64,000 nucleotides of DNA from Thioclava nitratireducens (GTDB lineage Bacteria > Pseudomonadota > Alphaproteobacteria > Rhodobacterales > Rhodobacteraceae), in NCBI RefSeq assembly GCF_001940525.2, contig NZ_CP019437.1, positions 463,501-527,500 of the forward strand, in the 5' to 3' direction. The notes under the pieces were generated by a model. That model had not been told where the DNA came from and did no database searches. It saw only the letters and a program-made list of their open reading frames with translations. The translations under genes were made by a program, and so were the position numbers. This document shows positions 8,181 to 15,757 of this stretch, in pieces (position 1 is the first letter of the stretch; every line of letters begins with the position of its first letter).

Positions 8181-8782
8181 GCGGCGGCAACTCCGGATTT
8201 GCCCATCACGGCGAGGGAATTTCGATCCGTGCCGGACAGGATATCTTCACCTTCCTCGAGCCCGAGCATTTCCGCAAGCCGGGCGCGTGCGCGGTTGGCG
8301 CGGCTTTTCACCGTGCCCACGGCGACGCCCATCATGCCGGCAGCTTCTTCGTAAGAAAAGCCAGATGCGCCGACGAGGGTCAGCACCTCGCGATGTTCCG
8401 GGCTGAGCTGATCGAAGGCCTCGACGAAATCATTCATCGCGAGACGTCCGTCATGCGCAGGTTTCTCATAGAGCGATGCGGCGTGAATCCCTTCAGGGTC
8501 AGCGACCTCGCGCTTGCGCTTGCGCCGGTCCGAATAGAAGGTGTTGCGCAGGATCGTGAAGAGCCATGCGCGCAGATTGGTGCCGCGTTCGAACTTTTCG
8601 ATATTCGACCACGCCTTGACGATCGTGTCCTGCACGAGGTCGTCGGCCGAGGCCGAGTTCCGGGTCAGCGACAGCGCGAAGGCACGCAGGGCCCCGAGGT
8701 GATCGGGCAGCTCCTCACGCGGATCGCGGGCTTCGCTGGAGGCATTGGCTTTGGACGAATTGGTGTTGGAGGGCGAAGTCAT
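8177..8782 (-). CDS. ecfG: EcfG-family general stress sigma factor
   Basis: This is a 201-residue ECF sigma factor. Region 2 is at about 30-95, with the core motif SADDLVQDTIVKAWSNIEKF and RAWLFTILRNTFYSDRRKRK. Region 4 follows at ~115-170, with LTLVGASGFSYEEAAGMMGV and GTVKSRANRARARL. The alphaproteobacterial EcfG class recognises GGAAC-N16/17-CGTT and is sequestered by NepR. The start overlaps the nepR stop (ATGA at 8779-8782) and the stop overlaps the kinase start. An exact EcfG promoter lies upstream of nepR, so the operon is autoregulated. Seven such promoters in this window give it clear local targets. Confidence 0.95.
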   Translation of the reverse strand: MTSPSNTNSSKANASSEARDPREELPDHLGALRAFALSLTRNSASADDLVQDTIVKAWSNIEKFERGTNLRAWLFTILRNTFYSDRRKRKREVADPEGIHAASLYEKPAHDGRLAMNDFVEAFDQLSPEHREVLTLVGASGFSYEEAAGMMGVAVGTVKSRANRARARLAEMLGLEEGEDILSGTDRNSLAVMGKSGVAAA

Positions 8783-8937
8783 TTTCCGCCCTCCTTCGCC
8801 TTGAGTTGCGCCAGCAAATCCTTGAACCGATCCGGCACTTCTTCCTGAAGCGCCTCCTCGTAAACCTTCTTCAGGTTTTGATTGATCTGGTCCCTGATAC
8901 TGGACTTAGGCTTTTCGTCTGCCATATCACTATACAT
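8779..8937 (-). CDS. nepR: NepR anti-sigma factor
   Basis: This is a short protein of 52 residues (or 48 if the ATG at 8925 is used) containing INQNLKKVYEEALQEEVPDR, the conserved two-helix NepR core that binds EcfG in unstressed cells and phosphorylated PhyR under stress. Start choice is uncertain: 8937 has GTGGGA about 10 bases upstream and 8925 has CCGGA. The long frame further upstream would run through the promoter and is rejected. It is the first gene of nepR-ecfG-kinase, coupled to ecfG by ATGA, and diverges from phyR. Confidence 0.9.
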   Translation of the reverse strand: MYSDMADEKPKSSIRDQINQNLKKVYEEALQEEVPDRFKDLLAQLKAKEGGK

Positions 8938-8964
8938 CCGGTTTCGATCCCACTCATTTTGCAC

Positions 8965-8990
8965 GGAACCGAACGCGGGGCCAGAGAGTT
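8965..8990 (+). promoter_or_regulatory. Near-consensus EcfG promoter for phyR
   Basis: GGAAC (8965-8969), 17 bases, AGTT (8987-8990), one mismatch in the -10 element. It physically overlaps the minus-strand EcfG promoter, so the two probably compete or are co-occupied. The start codon of phyR is 33 bases downstream. Confidence 0.65.
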
Positions 8991-8997
8991 TGGTTCC
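8972..8997 (-). promoter_or_regulatory. EcfG promoter for the nepR-ecfG-kinase operon
   Basis: On the minus strand GGAAC (8997-8993), 17 bases, CGTT (8975-8972), exact consensus. This is the positive autoregulation typical of the GSR core. Confidence 0.9.
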
Positions 8998-9022
8998 CGA
9001 AAAAACGCAAAAGGGGGTTTTC

Positions 9023-9820
9023 ATGTCCGAAGACATCGCCGGCACCATCGGAGCCAACCTGCCGTATTTACGGCGTTATGCCCGAGCGCTTACCGGCAGC
9101 CAGGACAGCGGCGACCGTTACGCCGCGGCTACGCTCGAGGCCATACTCGAAGATACGTCGCCTTTCGAGAACAACGATCCGAAGCTCGCATTGTTCCACG
9201 CCTTCCACCTGGTCTGGGCCTCCGCGGGGGCGCCGCTGGGGGAGCCGGACAACCGGCTTTCGGCCCGCGCGCAGGACCACATGTCGACGCTGACGCCGAA
9301 CACCCGTGAGGCGCTTCTGCTGCATTCGATCGAAGGGTTCCGCATCGAGGAAATCGGCACGATCATGCAGGTCGATGCCGAAGAGGCGAAAGAACTGATC
9401 GACATCGCGATCCGCGAGATGGAAACGTCCGTCGCGGGTAAAGTGATGATCATCGAAGACGAAGCGATCATCGCAATGGATATTCGCGCCATCGTCGAGG
9501 ATATGGGCCACCAGATCACCGGCATCGCCCGCACCCGCACCGAGGCTGTGGAGCTTGCCGCGACCGACAAACCGGACCTGATCCTCGCCGACATCCAGCT
9601 GGCGGACAATTCCTCGGGGATCGATGCGGTGAACGACATTCTCGCGCAGTTCGGCAACGAATTGCCCGTGGTCTTCATCACCGCCTTTCCGGAGCGCCTG
9701 CTGACCGGCGAGCGGCCCGAACCGGCCTTCCTGATCACCAAGCCCTACACCGAGAGCCAGGTGCAGTCGGCGGTCAGCCAGGCGATGTTCTTCTCCTCGA
9801 CGGAGACGCTCGCGGCGTAA
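9023..9820 (+). CDS. phyR: PhyR anti-anti-sigma response regulator
   Basis: This is a 265-residue protein with the diagnostic inverted layout: an N-terminal sigma-like domain (1-135; starting MSEDIAGTIGANLPYLRRYA) and a C-terminal receiver. The receiver shows acidic residues EDE (145-147), phospho-acceptor Asp190 in LILADIQL, Thr220 and Lys240, with the FAT GUY-type segment VVFITAFPERL. On phosphorylation PhyR binds NepR and frees EcfG. The ATG at 9023 follows AAGGGGG. It diverges from nepR over an 85-bp shared promoter region and has its own terminator, so it is monocistronic. Confidence 0.96.
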   Translation: MSEDIAGTIGANLPYLRRYARALTGSQDSGDRYAAATLEAILEDTSPFENNDPKLALFHAFHLVWASAGAPLGEPDNRLSARAQDHMSTLTPNTREALLLHSIEGFRIEEIGTIMQVDAEEAKELIDIAIREMETSVAGKVMIIEDEAIIAMDIRAIVEDMGHQITGIARTRTEAVELAATDKPDLILADIQLADNSSGIDAVNDILAQFGNELPVVFITAFPERLLTGERPEPAFLITKPYTESQVQSAVSQAMFFSSTETLAA

Positions 9821-9846
9821 CGGCCCGTTCAAAGCTATTTCTCGAG

Positions 9847-9879
9847 AAAGGCGGCCCCGGCAGACGGGGTCGCCTTTTT
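9847..9879 (+). terminator. Rho-independent terminator of phyR
   Basis: AGGCGGCCCCG (9849-9859) pairs with CGGGGTCGCCT (9865-9875, one mismatch) and runs into TTTTT, 27 bp after the phyR stop. Confidence 0.85.
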
Positions 9880-10035
9880 CCTTTGCCGCATGTGCCTTTG
9901 CGCAGGCGATTGCGCAGGCGATGCCCGCCGCAACGCACCAGAATGTGAAGTCGCGCTCCTGCAACCCGATCTCGCCCGTGCCGGTTCTTCCTCTGAGACA
10001 GACTGACGAAACCGTTCACAACGAAGGAGCCGCAC

Positions 10036-11040
10036 ATGACGAATATCGTGATTACCGGCGCATCCGCGGGCGTGGGGCGCGCCGTCGCTCGCCGCTTCGC
10101 TGCCAAGGGCAACCGCATCACCCTGATAGCCCGCAACAAGGCGCGGCTCGAGACGGCGGCGCAGGAAATTCGCGAGAAGGGCGGCGAGGCGCTCGTGCAG
10201 CCGCTCGACGTCGCAGATGCCGATGCGGTCGAGGCCGCGGCGGTCGCCGCTGAAAGTGCCTTCGGTCCGATCGACGTCTGGATCAACGTCGCGATGGTGA
10301 CGGTACTCTCGCCGGTGTCGCAGATGACCCCGGAAGAGTATCGCCGCGTGACCGAAGTGACTTATCTCGGCACGGTCAACGGCACGCTCTCTGCGCTGAA
10401 GCGGTTCCGCCAGCAGGGCTGGGGCACGATTGTGCAGACTGGCTCGGCGCTCGCCTATCGTGCGGTGCCGCTGCAGTCGGCCTATTGCGCGGCGAAGGCG
10501 GCCATCGTGGGCTTCACCGACAGCCTGCGCACCGAGCTGATCCACGAGAATTCCGACGTGAAGATCACCGTCTGCCATCTGCCGGCGGTCAATACGCCGC
10601 AATTCGACTGGGCCCGCAGCAAGCTGCCGAACCGCCCGCGCCCGGTCGCGCCGGTCTTCGAGCCGGAGCTGATCGCAGACGGCATCCATCACGCGGCCTA
10701 CCATCCGAAGCGGGAATACTGGCTGGGCTTCTCGGCGGTGAAGGCTATCCTGTCGGAGAAGCTCGCGCCGGAACTGGGCGATCTCTACCTCGCGCGCACG
10801 GCGGTGTCCGGGCAGCAGACGGGCGAGGCAGCCGATCCTGATCGGGCCGACAATCTCTATGACAGCGTCGACGGTGACTGGGCAGCGCGGGGGCGCTTCT
10901 CCGACGAGGCGAGCGACAGTTCCCCCGCGATGGCGCTGTCCGAGCATGGCGGCTCGCGGCTTGTCGCGGGCGGCGGCGCGGCGCTCGTCGCCGGGCTGAT
11001 GCTGGGAGCGATCTTCGCGGTCTCCCGTCAGCGAGCCTGA
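10036..11040 (+). CDS. SDR-family NAD(P)-dependent oxidoreductase with C-terminal membrane helix
   Basis: This is a 334-residue protein. The cofactor loop TGASAGVG is at residues 7-14 and the catalytic Ser137, Tyr150 and Lys154 (YCAAK) are all present; the structural NAG is NVA (84-86). The core SDR domain ends near 250. A polar linker and a hydrophobic helix (about 310-328) follow, ending QRA, an unusual tail suggesting inner-membrane anchoring. AAGGAG precedes the ATG. The substrate is unknown. It lies beside phyR but after its terminator; no GGAAC motif is present in the 215-bp gap, so GSR membership is by neighbourhood only. Confidence 0.85.
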   Translation: MTNIVITGASAGVGRAVARRFAAKGNRITLIARNKARLETAAQEIREKGGEALVQPLDVADADAVEAAAVAAESAFGPIDVWINVAMVTVLSPVSQMTPEEYRRVTEVTYLGTVNGTLSALKRFRQQGWGTIVQTGSALAYRAVPLQSAYCAAKAAIVGFTDSLRTELIHENSDVKITVCHLPAVNTPQFDWARSKLPNRPRPVAPVFEPELIADGIHHAAYHPKREYWLGFSAVKAILSEKLAPELGDLYLARTAVSGQQTGEAADPDRADNLYDSVDGDWAARGRFSDEASDSSPAMALSEHGGSRLVAGGGAALVAGLMLGAIFAVSRQRA

Positions 11041-11061
11041 CGATCGCGACAAGGAAACGAG

Positions 11062-11090
11062 AAACGCGCGCCCGGGTGGCGCGCGTTTTT
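11062..11090. terminator. Bidirectional terminator between the SDR and GH15 genes
   Basis: The perfect 11-bp stem AAACGCGCGCC (11062-11072) with GGCGCGCGTTT (11078-11088) is followed by TTTTT on the plus strand. It lies between two convergent genes. Confidence 0.85.
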
Positions 11091-11114
11091 GTTCTTGTGT
11101 AGGTGGCAGCGAGA

Positions 11115-13013
11115 TCAGTCCTTCACCGCGCCCCGATATGCGGTAATCGCCGCGATCATCCCGGCATGGGACAGCCCTTGCGGGAAGTTTCCAAGCTGGG
11201 CGCCGCTCTCCGGGTCGTGCTCTTCCGACATCAGTCCGAGATCGGTCGTGGCCTTCAGCATCCCCTCGATCTGGGTCCGCGCGTCATCAAGCCGCCCGGC
11301 CCTCACGAGGTAGTCGGCGGCCCAGAACCCGCAGACGTTGAAATGGCCCTCGACGCCGGGCATCCCGTCTTCCTGCGCGTCGTAGCGCCGCAGATGAACG
11401 CCCGTGCCAAGCCGCTCACGGATGGCAGTGTAGGTCGCCGCCATCTTCGGGTCGTCTGCGGGGATCACCCCGATACGCGGCATCAGCAGAACGCTCGAAT
11501 CGAGCCATTCCTCGCCGATCGCACCGGTGAAAGCGCCGATCTCCTCGTTCCAGGCCTCTTCCCGGATCAGGGCTTCGATCGCGGCGCGCTCCGCCTTCCA
11601 CAGCCGCGTGTCGGCATTGATCACGCCGTTCTCGGCCAGCGAGATCACCCCATCCAGCGCGCCCCAGCACATCGCCTTGGAATAAGTGTGGTGTCGGCGC
11701 GGATTGGGCATTTCCCAGATTCCGTTATCGGGCCGCGTCCATTGCGAGACCACGACATCGGCGAAATTCGCGAGCCGGATGCCTTCGCCCGGATGCAGCT
11801 CGCCGCCGGCCTCGACATAGGCGCGCGCGGCCATGATCATCGAGCCATAGGCGTCGAGTTGCAGCTGTGTCGCCGCGCCGTTACCCAGCTGCACCGGGGC
11901 CGAGCGGCGATAACCCTCGAGCGTCTGCAAGCTCGAGATCGAGACGTTGCTGTCGCCCCGCACCGTGTAGAGCGTCCCAAGTTCCGGCGCCGTTTCGCGT
12001 GTTGCTGCCATCAGCCAGCGGAAGAAGGCGTCGGCCTCGTCGGTGAGGCCCTGATCGAGAAAGGCGTGGAGCACGAAATAGGCGTCGCGAAGCCAGCAAT
12101 AGCGGTAGTCGTAATTGCGGATGCCGCCGATCACTTCCGGCAGCCCCATCGTCGGCGAGGCGATCACTGCGCCGGTGGGGGCGTGGATCAGAAGCTGCAG
12201 CGCCAGTAGCGAGCGTTTGAGCGCTCCGGAAAAAGGCCCGTCGCCGAAATCCGTCTTGGACTGCCGCTTGCGCCAAGCCTCACGAGTTGAGGCGAGCGCC
12301 TCTTGCGCCGCCTGCATTCCGCCGACATGGCCGTGCCCGCCTTGCGTCACGGTGAGGGTAACATAGCCGCGTTCCCCGGTGGCGAGGGTACCGCGCCCGT
12401 TCAACCGGCCGGAGCCTTCGATCTCCAGTTCTATCGAGCTGTCGATCAGGATGATGTCGCCGTCTTGGGTAAACTGCCAGCTGCCCGGGCCGCGCCGGAT
12501 GAACTCGGGTGTGCTCAGCGCGTAGTTGCAGCGCGGTGCGATGCAGATTTCGACGTCTGCCGCGCCTTCGGTGGCCTCGAAAAGACGCACGACCGAGCGC
12601 CCGAAGCTCGCCGCTTCTTCGAGCGAGTCCGGCAGGTTCATGAAGTCGGTGACCTTGAGGCCGCCCGCCTCGGACGCGTGGGTGGTGGTCAGGATCGGGC
12701 CGTAATCTTCATAGACGCGTCGGGCGGTCGTCTGACGATCTGGATCCGGCACCGGACCGACATAGAAGGTCCCGCCGCGAAACTGGTCGAGCAGCCGCCC
12801 GAAGAGCGGGTCGCCGTCGAAATCCGGCCCGCAGAACCAGTCGATCGCGCCGTCCCGGGCCACCAGCGCCGCCGTGCGCGTATCCCCGATCACCGCGTAA
12901 TCGGCAATCGGGAGATAGCCGCGCCGGCCCTCCAGAAAGCGCAGCGGCGGGCTGTTCGGATCGGGCTGGGTCTTCGAGGATGTGCCGGAATCGGGATCGG
13001 TGCGTTCGGTCAT
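11115..13013 (-). CDS. GH15-family glucoamylase/trehalase-like hydrolase
   Basis: This is a 632-residue protein. The N-terminal beta-sandwich region (about 30-250) opens with YLPIADYAVIGDTRTAALVA. The (alpha/alpha)6 barrel follows, with YCWLRD (305-310), general acid GIWEM (Glu434) and general base in SEEHDP (Glu597/598), the two GH15 catalytic glutamates. Bacterial members hydrolyse alpha-glucans or trehalose; the substrate cannot be fixed from sequence. It has no signal peptide, so it acts in the cytoplasm. An exact EcfG promoter lies 70 bp upstream, so it is stress induced, possibly to mobilise glycogen or recycle trehalose (inference). Confidence 0.85.
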   Translation of the reverse strand: MTERTDPDSGTSSKTQPDPNSPPLRFLEGRRGYLPIADYAVIGDTRTAALVARDGAIDWFCGPDFDGDPLFGRLLDQFRGGTFYVGPVPDPDRQTTARRVYEDYGPILTTTHASEAGGLKVTDFMNLPDSLEEAASFGRSVVRLFEATEGAADVEICIAPRCNYALSTPEFIRRGPGSWQFTQDGDIILIDSSIELEIEGSGRLNGRGTLATGERGYVTLTVTQGGHGHVGGMQAAQEALASTREAWRKRQSKTDFGDGPFSGALKRSLLALQLLIHAPTGAVIASPTMGLPEVIGGIRNYDYRYCWLRDAYFVLHAFLDQGLTDEADAFFRWLMAATRETAPELGTLYTVRGDSNVSISSLQTLEGYRRSAPVQLGNGAATQLQLDAYGSMIMAARAYVEAGGELHPGEGIRLANFADVVVSQWTRPDNGIWEMPNPRRHHTYSKAMCWGALDGVISLAENGVINADTRLWKAERAAIEALIREEAWNEEIGAFTGAIGEEWLDSSVLLMPRIGVIPADDPKMAATYTAIRERLGTGVHLRRYDAQEDGMPGVEGHFNVCGFWAADYLVRAGRLDDARTQIEGMLKATTDLGLMSEEHDPESGAQLGNFPQGLSHAGMIAAITAYRGAVKD

Positions 13014-13082
13014 GCAATGCCTGTCCTTTGACGGTTTTCCGGGCGTCGCCCCGGAGATATATCGCGCCCCTCTCAGGGATCG

Positions 13083-13107
13083 AACGGACGCGCCGCCCCC
13101 CAGTTCC
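13083..13107 (-). promoter_or_regulatory. EcfG promoter for the GH15 gene
   Basis: On the minus strand GGAAC (13107-13103), 16 bases, CGTT (13086-13083), exact consensus. It lies between the HPP stop and the GH15 start. Confidence 0.88.
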
Positions 13108-13145
13108 TTGAAAAAACCGTGTGCGTGCGTGTGCTCTCGCGCCGC

Positions 13146-13667
13146 TCAGATCCAGTAGCGGGGCCATTTCTCGGTGTTGCGCGCATTGTTCACGAGGTAG
13201 GCCAGAAGCACGAGGATCACGGCGCCCGTCAGCACCGGCGTCAGAAGAAAGCTCCAGCCGAGCGTGTGGCCCTTGAGAAGGATCACCAGCGGATCGGCCC
13301 CTGCGGGCGCGTGGACTGTGCGGGTCAGTTGCATCGCGACGATGGCGATCGTCACCACGGCTGCCAGACCGATCGCCCCGTGCAGATCGGCAAGGTGCTG
13401 CGCCGTAAGCCCGATGGCGCTTGCGAGAACATGCCCGCCGATGACGTTGCGCGGTTGGGCGAGCGCCGTGTCGGGCGTCGCGAAGAGCAGCACACAGGTC
13501 GCGCCGAAGGGCGCCATCAGCAGGTCGACCCCGGCGTGACGGGTGAGCCCGGAAAGGATGGCGATGCCGAGGAAGCTACCCGCCGTCGTGGCCAGAACTT
13601 GCCGAAGGCTCGGAAGCTCCGGCAGGCGATGGGGCGCGCGATGGCATTCGAGCAATCGTTTCAGCAT
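13146..13667 (-). CDS. HPP-family integral membrane protein
   Basis: This is a 173-residue protein with four transmembrane helices and the conserved loops MAPFGATCVLLFATPDTALA and QPRNVIGGH of the HPP family (Pfam HPP). Family members have been linked to nitrite transport in plastids and cyanobacteria, but the bacterial role is mostly unknown. It lies directly upstream of GH15 on the same strand, with 132 bp between them that holds an EcfG promoter. No EcfG motif is visible upstream of HPP itself. AACCCGAACCCC at about 13692 may be part of its own promoter, but I cannot define it. Confidence 0.82.
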   Translation of the reverse strand: MLKRLLECHRAPHRLPELPSLRQVLATTAGSFLGIAILSGLTRHAGVDLLMAPFGATCVLLFATPDTALAQPRNVIGGHVLASAIGLTAQHLADLHGAIGLAAVVTIAIVAMQLTRTVHAPAGADPLVILLKGHTLGWSFLLTPVLTGAVILVLLAYLVNNARNTEKWPRYWI

Positions 13668-13765
13668 TGACGGTCCTGTCGGGCTGGCCTTCAGAACCCG
13701 AACCCCGGAGCGTCTGCCCGGTTTCCTTCGCCCGCGTCACGTCGCAGTGAAAGGGGGACAATCCT

Positions 13766-14470
13766 TCAGGACGCTTTGACCAATGCCGGCATCCGCGCGA
13801 AGCTCATCGAGATGTGGCCGCGCCTCATATGGCCGAGCGCGTCGAGATCGCCGAGCCGCAGCGCGCGCAGCATGTCGCGCAGCTCGTTGTTGTAGATCTC
13901 GATTTCCTGCATCAGGTCGATCTGCGAAGCCGTGACCTGCTGTAGCCAGATCCGCGCCGTGCGGAAATACAGCGCCGCCGACATCGTCCGGAGCGGTGCA
14001 TTCGCGGTCAGCTCCAACAAGGCGAGGAAGGTGTCGCGGTCGAGCTCCGAGAAGGCCCTGGCGGTGGGTGCATCGACCAGTTCGCGGCCGCGCTCCTGAA
14101 AGGTGACGAAACGCGCGATCAGCGCGGCGCTGGGCGGCACCGGATCGAGGCTCGTCTGCAGCACGGCGAGTTCGCGCCGCAGCCGGAAGACCTGCCCAAG
14201 CTCGGTGTAATCAACATCGGTGACGAAGGTGCCGACCCCATGCATGGAGCGCAGCATCCCCTCGTCCTCGAGCCGCGCCAGCACCCGACGCAGCGGAGTC
14301 CGCGAGATGCCGAATTCTGACGCGAGCGCGGTCTCTGACAAGCGCATTCCCGGCGGGTAATCGAGCAGGCAGATGCGGCTGCGAATTTCGTCGTGAATGA
14401 GATCGTAGCGGTCGCGGGCGCGGAGCCGCTCCGGATCGGTTTGCCGGGGGATCATGGAGATGTCGTCCAT
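13766..14470 (-). CDS. GntR-family (FadR/FCD) transcriptional regulator
   Basis: This is a 234-residue protein. The N-terminal winged helix-turn-helix is at about 20-88 (MRLSETALASEFGISRTPLR then a GVGTFVTD wing). The C-terminal all-helical FCD ligand domain follows, with acidic and histidine metal-binding candidates (Asp148, His217, His222 region). It diverges from the Ehu-like transporter operon, so it most likely represses that operon in response to the transported compound or a breakdown product. A pair of inverted TGTTGTGyAC elements in the intergenic region is a candidate operator. Confidence 0.86.
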   Translation of the reverse strand: MDDISMIPRQTDPERLRARDRYDLIHDEIRSRICLLDYPPGMRLSETALASEFGISRTPLRRVLARLEDEGMLRSMHGVGTFVTDVDYTELGQVFRLRRELAVLQTSLDPVPPSAALIARFVTFQERGRELVDAPTARAFSELDRDTFLALLELTANAPLRTMSAALYFRTARIWLQQVTASQIDLMQEIEIYNNELRDMLRALRLGDLDALGHMRRGHISMSFARMPALVKAS

Positions 14471-14838
14471 AGAGTTCTGTCGTCTGTTCGCGCAAAGCCA
14501 TGATCGGCGGCGGAGGCGCGCAGGTCAATCCGCTTGGCCGCGTCATCCCCCAAGGGGGCGTTTCAGCCGCAGATATTGCGGAGAGCCGGGCGGCGCAATC
14601 GGCACGAAACGACGGCCTTCGGCGGAACCGGCGCACACACATGCGCGTTCAATGCTCAAAGCTCCGGCATTGGTGCACAACATATGCGTTTAGCTCTTTA
14701 TCGGCCTACGACATCTGCTTTTTGCCCCAGTATAATCAATGCGATCTGCTTGACACTCCGGAGAAACTCATAGGTGTTGTGTACATCAATCACGGGAGGC
14801 TTGGGCTTCCCGTCAACAAGAACCAACGGGAGAGACGC
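14471..14838 (+). promoter_or_regulatory. Regulatory region between the GntR gene and the Ehu-like operon
   Basis: This is 368 bp without a gene. A perfect TATAAT at 14731-14736 has a -35-like ACGACA at 14708-14713 (17-bp spacing). TGTTGTGCAC on the minus strand (14682-14673) and TGTTGTGTAC on the plus strand (14775-14784) flank the promoter and are likely GntR operator half-sites. TTGACA at 14750-14755 has no good -10 partner. The stretch from about 14640 to 14780 is richer in A+T than its surroundings. GGGAGAGACGC precedes the transporter ATG. Confidence 0.55.
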
Positions 14839-15681
14839 ATGAAATCGATCTTGAAATCTGTCGCCGCCGCCGGCATCGGCATCGCGCTGAGCGCAAGCGC
14901 CGCACTCGCTGGCCCCCTGATGGACCGTATCAATTCGGGCGAGCCGATCCGCATCGGCTTCGCGAACGAAGTTCCGTGGGCCTACCCGGGCGAAAACAAC
15001 AAGCCGCTGGGCTTCGTGAACGCCTATGTTCTGGGTGTGCTCCACGAGATGGGCTATGACAACATCACCCCCGTCGTGACCGATTGGGGCGGGTTGATCC
15101 CGGGCCTCAACGCGAACCGCTTCGACATGGTCACCGGCGGTCTCTACATCCTCAACTCGCGCTGCCAGAACGTTGCCTTCTCCGAGCCGATGGCGAAAGT
15201 CGGCGATGCGTTCATCGTGCCCAAGGGCAACCCGAAGAACCTGAACAACTACGAACAGATCGCCAAGGCTGGCGCGACCTTCGTGACGGGCGCGGGCTAT
15301 AACCAGGTGGAGTCCGCCAAGAAGGGCGGTATCCCGGATAGCAACGTGATGACCGTGCCGGGCCCGACCGAAATCCTCGCCGCCGTGAAAGCGGGCCGCG
15401 CGGATGCAGGTGGCGTGACCTACTTCACCGCGCAGAACCTTGCCGATCAATCGGACGGCGCGGTCGAGGTGTCGGACGTGAGCCAGCTGCCTGAATGGAC
15501 CCAGAACTGGGTCGGCATCGGCTTCCGCAAAGCGGATCAGGACTTCGTCGACAAGTTCAACGAAGCCCAGAAGAAGTATCTCGGTTCGGACGCGATGATG
15601 AAAGCGGTCGGCGAGTACGGCTACTCGAAAGGCAACCTGCCGGGCGACAAGACCTCGGCTGAAGTCTGCAAGATGCGCTAA
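14839..15681 (+). CDS. ehuB: Ehu-like ABC transporter periplasmic binding protein
   Basis: This is a 280-residue secreted protein with a signal peptide (1-25; hydrophobic core then SAALAGP) and a class III solute-binding fold for amino acids or compatible solutes. GLIPGLNANRFDMVTGGLYI and RCQNVAFSEPMAKVGDAFIV closely follow the ectoine-binding protein EhuB pattern, and Trp/Phe residues early in the mature chain (FANEVPWAYPGE) are suitable for a cation-pi site. It is the first gene of the transporter operon. A terminator-like hairpin directly after it would give more binding protein than membrane components. The substrate call (ectoine or a related amino acid) is by resemblance and is not certain. 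Confidence 0.75.
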   Translation: MKSILKSVAAAGIGIALSASAALAGPLMDRINSGEPIRIGFANEVPWAYPGENNKPLGFVNAYVLGVLHEMGYDNITPVVTDWGGLIPGLNANRFDMVTGGLYILNSRCQNVAFSEPMAKVGDAFIVPKGNPKNLNNYEQIAKAGATFVTGAGYNQVESAKKGGIPDSNVMTVPGPTEILAAVKAGRADAGGVTYFTAQNLADQSDGAVEVSDVSQLPEWTQNWVGIGFRKADQDFVDKFNEAQKKYLGSDAMMKAVGEYGYSKGNLPGDKTSAEVCKMR

Positions 15682-15698
15682 GCGCAAATGCTGAAGAC

Positions 15699-15730
15699 AT
15701 GGACGGGCCTGTGCATGGCCCGTCCATTTT
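15699..15730 (+). terminator. Attenuating hairpin after the binding-protein gene
   Basis: The perfect 11-bp stem ATGGACGGGCC (15699-15709) with GGCCCGTCCAT (15717-15727) is followed by TTTG. It lies between the binding protein and the permeases of the same operon, so it is probably partial. Confidence 0.8.
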
Positions 15731-15757
15731 GACATTCACCGCCGGGGCGGGACGGGA

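Noticed and set aside
9880..10035. Search for an EcfG promoter before the SDR gene.
   Set aside because: A CGTT is present at 10013 but no GGAAC lies at the right distance.
14750..14755. TTGACA upstream of the Ehu-like operon.
   Set aside because: No good -10 hexamer occurs 16-18 bases downstream. The TATAAT at 14731 with a weaker -35 is the better candidate.
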